Of a stretch of 12,494 nucleotides of DNA, positions 1 through 7,620 are shown piece after piece. The DNA comes from JBGSLA01 sp041740935. GTDB taxonomy: Bacteria; Desulfobacterota; Desulfobaccia; Desulfobaccales; 0-14-0-80-60-11. The notes under the pieces were generated by a model. It was not told the DNA's origin, did not search any database, and saw only the letters and a list, made by a program, of their open reading frames with translations. The translations under genes and the position numbers were made by a program. The stretch's first letter is position 1. Each line of letters begins with the position of its first letter. The stretch covers positions 1-12,494 of the forward strand of contig JBGSLA010000055.1 of the NCBI GenBank assembly GCA_041740935.1. Direction: 5' to 3'.

Positions 1-254
1 CGGCGCTGTTGGCCCGGCGGGGGGTGCCGGTGTGCCCCAGCCTGTCCCGGCGCCTGCCGGACGGCCGCCATTTGGTGGTGCACTTCCCGGAACTTCCCTT
101 CGAAAAAACCGGGGACGTGGAAGCCGACATCCGCCGGCACCTGACGTTGCAAAGTCAGATCATCGAGGCCTGGGTGCGAGTAGAGCCCGCCCAGTGGCTG
201 TGGCTCCACCGCCGCTGGAAAAACCAGTTTCCCGAGTTGTATAAGGACCTGTAA
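1..254 (+). CDS. Lipid A-type (LpxL/HtrB-like) acyltransferase, C-terminal end
   Basis: This is the last 83 or so residues of a gene that begins before the window; the frame enters at base 3 and ends with TAA at 252-254. The sequence matches the C-terminal part of the lysophospholipid/lipid A acyltransferase family: a strand containing 'RRGVPVCP', then 'DGRHLVV', a 'TGDVEADI' segment, a helix containing 'IIEAWVRVEP', and the family signature 'QWLWLHRRWK' near the end. Enzymes of this family sit on the inner face of the inner membrane and add acyl chains to lipid A precursors or related lipids. The catalytic HX4D motif lies upstream of the window, so exact substrate and intactness cannot be judged. 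No gene follows closely on this strand; the next is about 210 bases away. The family call is fairly sure, the specific LpxL/LpxM role is not. Confidence 0.85.
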   Translation, partial: ALLARRGVPVCPSLSRRLPDGRHLVVHFPELPFEKTGDVEADIRRHLTLQSQIIEAWVRVEPAQWLWLHRRWKNQFPELYKDL

Positions 255-283
255 TTCGAGCCTCTTGCAAAAGTGGCTCATTT

Positions 284-355
284 TGTCATCCCAAACGATG
301 TGAAGGATCTCAAGCTCTTGAAAATACGAGATTCTTCGCTGCGCTCAGAATGACA
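284..355. repeat. Dispersed palindromic repeat, copy 1 (GTCATTCTGAG family)
   Basis: An imperfect inverted repeat of about 72 bases. The left arm begins TGTCATCCCAAACGATG and the right arm ends GCGCTCAGAATGACA; the arms carry AGGATCTC and GAGATTCTTCG. A second, better-preserved copy lies at 11904-11973. The family (arms like GTCATTCTGAGCGAAGC) occurs widely in bacterial genomes as an intergenic repeat. It lies just behind the acyltransferase stop codon and could fold in RNA, but there is no T-tract to make it a standard terminator. Confidence 0.7.
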
Positions 356-414
356 ATCTCTTGCCTCAATGGATCTTGCCAGAGCCTCTGCATAACAACT
401 TGATTTTTCATATT

Positions 415-437
415 GTTATTACCGAAAACCAAAAACC
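415..437 (+). repeat. A/C-rich dispersed motif, copy 1
   Basis: The segment GTTATTACCGAAAACC followed by AAAAACC matches three other sites (1037-1064, 1951-1977, 11611-11639). The shared pattern is TTATTTTTTTG followed by CCGAAAACnGAAAACC. This copy lacks the long T run and is 26 bases before the thioesterase start. Function unknown. Confidence 0.55.
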
Positions 438-463
438 TCATATCCAAATTCAAAGGATCCGAT

Positions 464-889
464 ATGGAAAAGCCGTCAGCAGAATTTTTGGAGAAACTTC
501 AGGAACAGGCAGGAAAACAGAAGATTGCCCAACATCTGGGCATCGAACTGACCGAGGTGGCCCCCGGCTTCGCCCGGGCCGTCATGGTCTGCAAGGAGGA
601 GATGAGCAATATTTTGGGCATGGTGCACGGCACCGCGCTCTTTGCCCTGATGGACGAGGTTTTTCAGGCCGCGGTCAACTCCCACGGCACCGCGGCGGTG
701 GCCCTCAACCTCAGCCTGACCTTTCACCAGGCCCCGGCGTTCGGCGAGCGCCTTACCGCCACAGGCCGGGAAGTGCACACCAGCCGGCGGCTGGCCACCT
801 GCCTCATCGAGGTAACCTCTGACGCCGGCGCCCGCATCGCCTCCTGCCAGGCCCTGGCCTATCGCAAAGGCACGCCCATCGAGATTTGA
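464..889 (+). CDS. PaaI-like hotdog-fold acyl-CoA thioesterase
   Basis: A 141-residue protein, the usual length for a single-domain PaaI/YdiI-type thioesterase, which hydrolyses acyl-CoA (often aromatic or short-chain) to the free acid in the cytoplasm. The ATG at 464 is chosen because AAGGA lies six bases before it (453-457); an earlier in-frame start at 413 has no such site. The hotdog core is visible: 'GMVHGTALFALMDEVF' (about residues 52-67) holds the HG turn and the Asp on the central helix, followed by strands with 'AVALNLSLTFHQ' and 'LTATGREVH', and 'RLATCLIEV'. The family's HGG is HGT here. The gene stands alone, converging on mlaC on the other strand; it is not obviously linked to either neighbour in function. 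True substrate cannot be read from the sequence. Confidence 0.88.
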   Translation: MEKPSAEFLEKLQEQAGKQKIAQHLGIELTEVAPGFARAVMVCKEEMSNILGMVHGTALFALMDEVFQAAVNSHGTAAVALNLSLTFHQAPAFGERLTATGREVHTSRRLATCLIEVTSDAGARIASCQALAYRKGTPIEI

Positions 890-934
890 CGGGGAAAGCC
901 GGGGCCTCTCGGCGCCCAGAGTCCTCTCTGCCGG

Positions 935-956
935 TTCCCAGGCTCCCGCCTGGGAA
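935..956. repeat. Perfect hairpin between convergent genes
   Basis: TTCCCAGGC (935-943), a TCCC loop, then GCCTGGGAA (948-956) form a 9-base-pair perfect stem in the space between the convergent thioesterase and mlaC genes. It continues into the 48-base repeat at 975-1022 and looks like the front of a dispersed intergenic repeat. Without a T-tract on either strand it is not a standard intrinsic terminator, although it could slow or protect the ends of both transcripts. Confidence 0.6.
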
Positions 957-974
957 TCCCTATGCCGGCCAAGC

Positions 975-1022
975 TCTGCCTGGCTCCACATCCGGCAGCA
1001 GAGCGCGGCGGGCGGTGCCCGC
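975..1022. repeat. 48-base direct repeat flanking mlaC, copy A
   Basis: This segment (TCTGCCTGGCTCCACATCC to GGTGCCCGC) matches 1841-1888 at about 39 of 48 positions without gaps. The two copies lie on either side of mlaC in the same orientation, and each is followed by a copy of the A/C-rich motif. No coding potential. Confidence 0.65.
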
Positions 1023-1036
1023 CCTGATACAACTAC

Positions 1037-1064
1037 TTAATTTTTTTGCCAAGAACCGATAACC
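1037..1064. repeat. A/C-rich dispersed motif, copy 2
   Basis: TTAATTTTTTTGCC followed by AAGAACCGATAACC, a diverged copy of the motif best seen at 1951-1977. It ends seven bases from the mlaC stop codon, that is, just downstream of mlaC on the minus strand. Confidence 0.55.
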
Positions 1065-1071
1065 GTATTCT

Positions 1072-1692
1072 TCAGCCGTCCTTGCCGTCCAGGCGCCGCT
1101 GCTCCTCCACCTTGGTGCGCAGGCGGCGCACCAGTTCCGGATAGGAAGATTCGCTGATCACCCGGCTGAACTGGGAGCGGTAGTTGTTCACCAGGCTCAC
1201 CCCCTCGATGACCACGTCATAGACCAGCCACTGGGACTTGTTCAGCAGCCGGTAATTGATGGGAATGCGGTCATTCCTGCGCACCAGTTGGGTTTTCACT
1301 TCGGCCCGGTCGCCGTCCACCTGCTCCCCCTGGTAAGCCACCTTTTCGCCTGAATATTTTTCGAGTTTGCCGGCGTAGGAGGCCTCCAGCAGCTCCGAGA
1401 ACAGGCCCACAAATTCCCGGCGCTGGGCCGCGCTCAGTTGGTTCCAGTTGGGGAGGCTGCGCCTGGCCATTTCCTCGTAATCAAAGCGCCGGTCCACGGT
1501 TTGCTTGATCTGCCGGCGGCGCTGCTGTTTCTGGACCGGGGATTTCAAGCCCGGGTCGCTCAGCAGGCGAATGACTTCGTCCACCGTGCCCCGCACAGCT
1601 TCGGTGGGGGAAGCCGCGAAAGCCCCCTCGGCCAATGCCGTCAGGCTGAGGATCAGGGTAAGGGTCAGGATTTTATGGGTTGTAGTGCGCAT
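1072..1692 (-). CDS. mlaC: MlaC-family periplasmic phospholipid carrier
   Basis: A 206-residue exported protein of the MlaC/Ttg2D family, which shuttles phospholipids across the periplasm between the MlaFEDB-type inner-membrane complex and the outer membrane. The ATG at 1692 is preferred over a frame opening at 1740: it has AGGAG six bases upstream and gives a clear signal peptide (residues 1-26: basic start, Leu/Ile/Thr-rich core, cleavage probably after 'GAFA'), whereas the longer frame would translate the heptamer repeat. Family hallmarks are 'FDYEEMARRSL' (70-80), 'LSAAQRREFVGLFSELL' (86-102), 'YSGEKVAYQGE' (113-123), 'GDRAEV' and 'WLVYDVVIEGVSLVNNYRSQ' (155-174). It is the last mla gene of the minus-strand run but is separated from mlaD by 288 bases of repeats, so it may have its own promoter there. 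Confidence 0.93.
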   Translation of the reverse strand: MRTTTHKILTLTLILSLTALAEGAFAASPTEAVRGTVDEVIRLLSDPGLKSPVQKQQRRRQIKQTVDRRFDYEEMARRSLPNWNQLSAAQRREFVGLFSELLEASYAGKLEKYSGEKVAYQGEQVDGDRAEVKTQLVRRNDRIPINYRLLNKSQWLVYDVVIEGVSLVNNYRSQFSRVISESSYPELVRRLRTKVEEQRRLDGKDG

Positions 1693-1712
1693 GGAGTGCT
1701 CCTGTTTTGAAA

Positions 1713-1754
1713 AGTCCAAAGTCCAAGGTCCAAGGTCCAAGGTCTAAAGTCCAA
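1713..1754. repeat. Heptamer tandem repeat upstream of mlaC
   Basis: Six head-to-tail units of the 7-base pattern AGTCCAA or GGTCCAA (one reads GGTCTAA) occupy 1713-1754, and a seventh begins after them. Read on the minus strand this is a TTGGACT array that ends in GGACTTTTCAAAACAG, directly before the mlaC ribosome-binding site. The same array in the opposite orientation, with nearly the same end, lies at 7473-7507 before secG. Confidence 0.85.
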
Positions 1755-1840
1755 AGTTTATTCTGGGTTCCACACTCTGCTTGGCTCAACCCGTGCGGGA
1801 AAGCGCAGCGCCTCCCGCCTTTGGCATCGGTTCCGGTTTC

Positions 1841-1888
1841 TCTGCCAGGCTCCCCATCCGGCAAGTCAGAACGGCGGGCAGTGCCCGC
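1841..1888. repeat. 48-base direct repeat flanking mlaC, copy B
   Basis: The second copy of the repeat at 975-1022, with about nine differences. It sits in the mlaD-mlaC spacer. Together with the heptamer array and the A/C-rich motif it makes this spacer almost wholly repetitive, with no ORF of its own that I would support. Confidence 0.65.
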
Positions 1889-1950
1889 GACACATTTCAA
1901 TTCAGATTGAGATGGACCATACTCATGCCCTAAGAACCCAATTTTCCCTG

Positions 1951-1977
1951 TTATTTTTTTGCCGAAAACAGAAAACC
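1951..1977. repeat. A/C-rich dispersed motif, copy 3 (best copy)
   Basis: TTATTTTTTTGCC followed by GAAAACAGAAAACC. It ends three bases from the mlaD stop codon, just downstream of mlaD on the minus strand, mirroring copy 2 behind mlaC. It has no dyad symmetry, so it is unlike a hairpin terminator. Confidence 0.6.
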
Positions 1978-1980
1978 CCT

Positions 1981-2433
1981 TTACACCTTCCCATGGATAA
2001 ATTTGGAAATCAGCTCCTCCCACTCCACGGCGGACTCGGTGTCGTGGATCTTGCCCCCTGGGGGAATGGTTTTCTCCGAATTGCCGATGGAGATTTTGAC
2101 GAACTTATCCCCGATGATGCCCTTGGTGCGGATGGAGGCGATGGTGTCGTCCGTCAGGGTCAGGTTCGGCACCAGCTTGAGCTGCAGCCGGGCCCGGCGG
2201 CCGGGGGTGATGGTGATCTGTTCCACCCGTCCCACCTCCACCCCGGCCAACTCCACCGGAGCCCCCACTTTAAGCCCCGAGATGTTGTCGAACTCGGCGT
2301 TCACCCGCCAGCCCCGGGAGAACAGTTCCATTTCTCCCAGGTTCACGGCCAGATAGACCAGGCAGGCTATCCCCGTCAGCACGAAAATTCCCACCGCGAT
2401 CTCCACGTTGCCCTTGTTCATGGCGTTGCTCAC
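1981..2433 (-). CDS. mlaD: MlaD-family MCE-domain lipid transport protein
   Basis: A 150-residue single-pass inner-membrane protein with one MCE domain. In the family six MlaD subunits form a ring on the MlaE-MlaF transporter that conducts lipids to the periplasmic carrier. After a short cytoplasmic start come a membrane anchor (about residues 9-30, 'VEIAVGIFVLTGIACLVYLAV') and the MCE domain (about 38-120), with 'FDNISGLKVGAPVELAGVEVG', 'IRTKGIIGDKFVKIS', and the typical tail 'DTESAVEWEELISKFIHGKV'. The GTG at 2433 overlaps the mlaF stop codon by four bases (GTGA). An ATG four codons later (2421) is also possible; neither has a well-placed ribosome-binding site, and GGAG lies only two bases before the GTG. 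Tight coupling to mlaF supports co-expression. Confidence 0.93.
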   Translation of the reverse strand: MSNAMNKGNVEIAVGIFVLTGIACLVYLAVNLGEMELFSRGWRVNAEFDNISGLKVGAPVELAGVEVGRVEQITITPGRRARLQLKLVPNLTLTDDTIASIRTKGIIGDKFVKISIGNSEKTIPPGGKIHDTESAVEWEELISKFIHGKV

Positions 2434-3173
2434 GTCTCCAGAAAGTCGATTTCGCCCCGCAGGAAATTTTGGACCACCGGGTTCGGATGCTGCTCTACCT
2501 CCTGCGGGGTGCCGAAGGCAATGATGCGCCCCTGGTGCAGCATGGCCACGTAGTCGGCGATCTGAAACACCGCCGGAATGTCGTGGCTCACCACCAGGCC
2601 GGTGTAGCCGCTCTCCTGGCGGGTCTTGGCGATCAGGTGAAAAACGGTGTTCATCATGGGAGGGTCAAGCCCGGTCACCGGCTCATCAAACAGGAGAATT
2701 TCCGGTTCCTGCACCAGGGCCCGGGCCAGGGCCACCCGTTTTTTCATACCGCCGCTGATTTCATCCGGATATTTGTCCTGGGTCTCGGGGGGCAGATTCA
2801 CCTGGGCCAGCCGCTGCCGGGCCCGCTGAAAAATCTCTTCTTCAGTCAGGCGGGTCTTTTCCCTGAGGGGAAAGGCCACATTTTCCAGCACCGTCAGGGA
2901 GTCGAACAGCGCGCCCCCTTGAAACAGGACCCCGAAGCCCTTCTTGATGGCCTGAAGCTCCCGCCCCCGGGCCCGGGTAATATCGGCGCCGTGGATCAGG
3001 ATGCGCCCCCGGTCAGGCTTCAAGAGGCCCGCCACGTGTTTCAGGAGCACGCTTTTGCCGGCCCCGCTTTTGCCGATGACCACGGTGATTTTGCCCGCCG
3101 GGGCCTCCAGATTGACGCCCTGGAGCACCGGCAGGCCGTTGAACGACCGGGCCACGTCGATGATCTTGATCAT
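2430..3173 (-). CDS. mlaF: MlaF-family ABC ATPase of phospholipid transport
   Basis: A 247-residue cytoplasmic ATPase that powers the MlaE permease. All ABC motifs are present and intact: Walker A 'GKSGAGKS' (34-41), Q-loop Gln85 in 'VLFQGGALFDSLTV', signature 'ISGGMKKRVALARA' (139-152), Walker B 'ILLFDEP' (159-165) followed by 'TGLD', and the switch His197 in 'VVSHD'. The phrases 'FQGGALFDSLTV' and 'SGGMKKR' are characteristic of the MlaF/Mkl branch rather than of amino-acid importers. It starts four bases after the mlaE stop and its own stop overlaps mlaD, so the three genes are almost certainly translated from one message. Only a weak AGG precedes the ATG, suggesting translational coupling to mlaE. 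No MlaB STAS gene is visible nearby. Confidence 0.95.
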   Translation of the reverse strand: MIKIIDVARSFNGLPVLQGVNLEAPAGKITVVIGKSGAGKSVLLKHVAGLLKPDRGRILIHGADITRARGRELQAIKKGFGVLFQGGALFDSLTVLENVAFPLREKTRLTEEEIFQRARQRLAQVNLPPETQDKYPDEISGGMKKRVALARALVQEPEILLFDEPVTGLDPPMMNTVFHLIAKTRQESGYTGLVVSHDIPAVFQIADYVAMLHQGRIIAFGTPQEVEQHPNPVVQNFLRGEIDFLET

Positions 3174-3177
3174 AAAC

Positions 3178-3948
3178 CTACATGAAAAACGAGGTCAGCA
3201 CGTAATCCCAGGCCAGGACCAGCACCGCCGAGACCACCACCGTGCGGGTGGTGGCGGAGCTCACACCCTCGGCCCCCCGTCCGGTGAAATAGCCGTTGTA
3301 GCAGGCCACCAGCATGATGGTCAGGCCGAACACCAGGGACTTGACGATGCCGCCGTTGATGTCCAGGGAGACCACACTCTGGACCATGCCCGAAAAATAC
3401 GCGCCGGCGCTCACCCCCAACAGCAGCACCCCCACCGCAAAGCCCCCCAGGATGCCCACCACATTGAAAATCGCGGTGAGCAGCGGCACCGAAATGAGGC
3501 CGGCCAGCAGTTTCGGGGTCACCACATATTGCAGGGGGTTGACCGCCATGGTGTCCAGGGCGTCCAACTGCTCGGTGATGCGCATGATGCCGATCTCCGC
3601 GGTGATGGCGCTCCCGGCCCGGCCGGACACCATGAGCGCGGTCAGCACCGGCCCCAACTCCCGGATGAGGCTTAAGGCCACCGCCGACCCCAGGGCGCTC
3701 TCCGAACCATACCGCTTGAGGGTGTAATACCCTTGCAAGGCCAGGACCATGCCGGTGAAGGCCGCGGTCAAAAATATGATGAGCAGGGACTTGCAGCCGA
3801 TGCTGTACACTTCCCGCAAAAGGCGCCGGGGCCGATACGGGGGCACGAAGGCCAGCCCCAGGGCCTCCATCAAAAACAGGGTGGCGCGCCCGGTCTCCTG
3901 GGTGACCGACAGGGAGAAACGGCCGAAATTGCGGAAAAGTGAAAACAT
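3178..3948 (-). CDS. mlaE: MlaE-family phospholipid ABC permease
   Basis: A 256-residue inner-membrane permease (YrbE/MlaE family), the membrane core of the Mla system. Visible segments: an N-terminal amphipathic stretch, hydrophobic helices around 53-72, 146-178, 200-220 and 235-254, and the highly conserved cytoplasmic loop 'LIRELGPVLTALMVSGRAG' (94-112) followed by 'EIGIMRITEQLDALDTMAVNP', which contacts the ATPase. The ATG at 3948 fits the family's usual start; a GTG ten codons upstream (3978) is possible and lies two bases after an AAAGG. Neither start has a clean ribosome-binding site. It is the first gene of the minus-strand mla run, diverging from gap across a spacer of about 209 bases. 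Confidence 0.94.
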   Translation of the reverse strand: MFSLFRNFGRFSLSVTQETGRATLFLMEALGLAFVPPYRPRRLLREVYSIGCKSLLIIFLTAAFTGMVLALQGYYTLKRYGSESALGSAVALSLIRELGPVLTALMVSGRAGSAITAEIGIMRITEQLDALDTMAVNPLQYVVTPKLLAGLISVPLLTAIFNVVGILGGFAVGVLLLGVSAGAYFSGMVQSVVSLDINGGIVKSLVFGLTIMLVACYNGYFTGRGAEGVSSATTRTVVVSAVLVLAWDYVLTSFFM

Positions 3949-3987
3949 ATTTTTTTCGGTTGACCGAATAATGTACACAACCTTTAA

Positions 3988-4016
3988 AGTTTATGCTGAT
4001 ATGGGCGAAAAAACAA
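3988..4016 (-). promoter_or_regulatory. Possible weak promoter for mlaE
   Basis: Read on the minus strand, TTGTTT (4011-4016) and TAAACT (3988-3993) are 17 bases apart, ahead of the mlaE start. Both hexamers are poor matches to the sigma-70 consensus (about 3/6 and 4/6), so this is only a candidate. Confidence 0.25.
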
Positions 4017-4058
4017 GAAAATCTCAGGGAAACCCCGAGACCCGCTTTGACAAAATCG

Positions 4059-4088
4059 TTGACTGGCCAGACAGGTCTGGATTAACAT
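4059..4088 (+). promoter_or_regulatory. Candidate gap promoter with palindromic operator
   Basis: TTGACT (4059-4064) and TAACAT (4083-4088) are 18 bases apart, 69 bases ahead of the gap start. Between them lies a perfect palindrome, CCAGAC-AG-GTCTGG (4067-4080). A dyad in the spacer of a promoter is a classic place for a repressor to block RNA polymerase, so it may be the control site for gap-pgk-tpiA. A second TTGACA at 4047-4052 has no good partner at normal distance. Confidence 0.4.
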
Positions 4089-4157
4089 AAACACGGGAAT
4101 TGCGGGCCGGAGAGCCCAGGGGGTCAGCGCGGCCCCGCCCCGGGAAAAGGAGAGTGC

Positions 4158-5161
4158 ATGCCCCTCAGAGTAGCCATCAACGGCTTCGGCCGCATCGGCC
4201 GTTGCCTGGCCAGGATCATCGCCACGGAAGTCAAGGACGTCGAACTCGCGGTCATCAACAGCCGGGCCGGCGCCGAAGTCCACGCCCACCTGCTGAAATA
4301 CGACTCGGTGCACGGCACCTTCCCCGGCACGGTGGAGGCCCGCTCCGACCGCCTGCTGATCAACGGTAAGGAAGTGGTCCTGACCCAGATTGACGATACC
4401 CCGGAAAACCTGCCCTGGAAGGAATTGGGCGTGGAGGTGGTCCTCGAATCCACCGGCGCCTTCCGGGACCGGGCCACCATCGCCGGCCATCTGGCGGCCG
4501 GGGCCAAGCGGGTGATCCTCTCGGCGCCGGGGAAAAAAATCGACGGCACCTTTGTGTACGGGGTCAATCATCTCACCTTTGATCCGGCCAGACATTTCAT
4601 TGTCAGCAACGCCTCCTGCACCACCAACTGCCTGGCCCCGGTGGTCAAGGTGCTCCATGACGCCTTCGGGGTGCAACAGGGTCTGATGACCACGGTGCAC
4701 TCCTACACCATGGACCAGCGCCTGCTGGACGGCTCCCACAGCGACTTCCGGCGGGCCCGGGCCGCGGCCCTGTCCATGATCCCCACCTCCACCGGCGCCG
4801 CCCGGGCGGTGACCGAGGTGATTCCGGAACTCAAAGGCAGGCTGGACGGCTTGGCGGTGCGGGTCCCCACCCCCAACGTCTCGGTGGTGGATTTTGTCTG
4901 CACCGTGGCCAAAGCCACTTCCAAAGAAGAGGTCAATCAGGCCTTCCTGACCGCCCAGAACGGCGCCCTGAAGGGCGTCCTGCAGGTGTCCACCGAACCC
5001 CTGGTGTCCATTGATTTTAACGGCTCGCCTTTTTCCTCCACCGTGGACGCCGATTTGACCAACGTCATGGGCGGCACCCTGGTCAAGGTAATGGCCTGGT
5101 ACGACAACGAAATGGGCTTCTCACACCGCATGTTGGACCTGGCGGTTTACATGGGAAACAA

Positions 5162-5165
<4 letters not shown>
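4158..5165 (+). CDS. gap: Glyceraldehyde-3-phosphate dehydrogenase, type I
   Basis: A 335-residue enzyme that interconverts glyceraldehyde 3-phosphate and 1,3-bisphosphoglycerate, working as a cytoplasmic tetramer in glycolysis and gluconeogenesis. The start at 4158 has AAGGAG five bases upstream. The nucleotide-binding 'INGFGRIGR' (7-15) is followed by 'KYDSVHGTF' (47-55), the active-site 'SNASCTTNCLAP' with catalytic Cys154, His181 in 'TTVHSYT', 'TGAA' and 'RVPTPNVS' for phosphate binding, and the C-terminal 'WYDNEMGFSHR'. Length is normal. One oddity: the usual 'ND' after the second strand, whose Asp favours NAD over NADP, reads 'NSRAG' (34-38) here, so the coenzyme may be NADP or either; this is inference. 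The stop codon overlaps the pgk start. Confidence 0.97.
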
Positions 5166-7136
<1,971 letters not shown>

Positions 7137-7144
7137 GCGGCCCT

Positions 7145-7265
7145 CAACCCCGCGGTGGCCGCCCCGACTTGCCTGCCCTTGAAAAAACGTTACGGGGTTG
7201 GGGGAGGGGGCAGGGTCCTGTGGCCCCGGCACGGGCTTCCAGCCCGTGGGCACCCCCCTCCCCCA
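7145..7265. repeat. Nested inverted-repeat element after tpiA
   Basis: Three nested or adjacent stems are visible: CAACCCCG (7145-7152) with CGGGGTTG (7193-7200); TGGGGGAGGGGG (7199-7210) with its exact complement (7254-7265); and inside the latter CACGGGCT-TCC-AGCCCGTG (7230-7248). There is no T-tract, so it is not a standard terminator, but an RNA of this region should fold strongly. It looks like a dispersed intergenic element. Confidence 0.6.
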
Positions 7266-7270
7266 CAATA

Positions 7271-7298
7271 AACTTTTCATAACAGTCCCTCATGGGCC
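7271..7298 (+). repeat. 28-base repeat, copy 1 (ACTTTTCATAACAG type)
   Basis: AACTTTTCATAACAG, then TCCCTCATGGGCC. It matches 7407-7434 at 24 of 28 positions. Its front half recurs at 7501-7515 and, on the minus strand, directly before mlaC (1700-1714). Confidence 0.6.
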
Positions 7299-7325
7299 GT
7301 TGGCTCTATCAAAACCAGGAAAAAT

Positions 7326-7390
7326 TCGGTGGGGTGGGCCTCTGTGCCCGCCGGAACAATAGGCAGCCGGGGACGGCCGCCCTACCGAAC
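7326..7390. repeat. Imperfect inverted repeat
   Basis: TTCGGTGGGGTGGGCC at the left and GGCCGCCCTACCGAA at the right are imperfect complements spanning about 65 bases, in the style of GC-rich dispersed palindromes. No coding potential. Confidence 0.5.
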
Positions 7391-7406
7391 TATGGCCGCC
7401 TGAAGA

Positions 7407-7434
7407 ACTTTTCAGGACAGCTCCTCATGGGCCT
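7407..7434 (+). repeat. 28-base repeat, copy 2
   Basis: AACTTTTCAGGACAG, then CTCCTCATGGGCC, differing from 7271-7298 at four positions. The ATG it contains opens no meaningful ORF. Confidence 0.6.
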
Positions 7435-7472
7435 TCGGCCCACCCGCAAAGCATGAAAAGACCGGCTTTTTT

Positions 7473-7507
7473 GACTTTGGACCCTGGACTTTGGACTTTG
7501 GACTTTT
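7473..7507. repeat. Heptamer tandem repeat upstream of secG
   Basis: Five head-to-tail units of GACTTTG (variants GACCCTG and GACTTTT). It is the same array as 1713-1754 in reverse orientation and runs directly into ACTTTTCATAACAG, as the mlaC array does with one base changed. Confidence 0.85.
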
Positions 7508-7582
7508 CATAACAGAGTCCTCTGGCAGACACCAGCCTCCGCACCCCTGTCCCCAGGCCGCCCTATCAGACCGGAAAAAGAC

Positions 7583-7611
7583 TTGCGCCCCCAGGAGCCC
7601 TTGTTTATATT
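7583..7611 (+). promoter_or_regulatory. Candidate secG promoter, nearly leaderless
   Basis: TATATT (7606-7611) is a 5/6 match to the -10 box, with a weak TTGCGC (7583-7588) 17 bases upstream. The -10 box ends only nine bases before the secG ATG, so transcription would start within a few bases of the start codon. This AT-rich stretch contrasts sharply with the GC-rich surroundings and holds no ribosome-binding site. Confidence 0.4.
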
Positions 7612-7620
7612 AAATAAATT

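Noticed and set aside
476..991. Minus-strand frame opposite the thioesterase, and similar long frames opposite gap, tpiA, mlaF and the exporter
   Set aside because: All are shadows of well-supported genes in GC-rich DNA.
1072..1740. Longer mlaC starting at 1740
   Set aside because: The extra 16 codons would translate the heptamer repeat and bury the signal peptide; the ATG at 1692 has a proper AGGAG.
1912..2553. Plus-strand frame of 213 codons across mlaD and mlaF
   Set aside because: Antisense to two clear family members; composition (many His, Pro, Gly) is that of a shadow frame.
4047..4052. TTGACA as the -35 box of gap
   Set aside because: No acceptable -10 hexamer lies 16-18 bases downstream; the TTGACT at 4059 has a better partner.
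7199..7265. Nested palindrome considered as the tpiA terminator
   Set aside because: No T-tract follows the stem on either strand, so it is listed as a repeat.
7473..7507. Heptamer arrays considered as a CRISPR array
   Set aside because: Units are seven bases with no spacers between them; CRISPR repeats are longer and separated by unique spacers.
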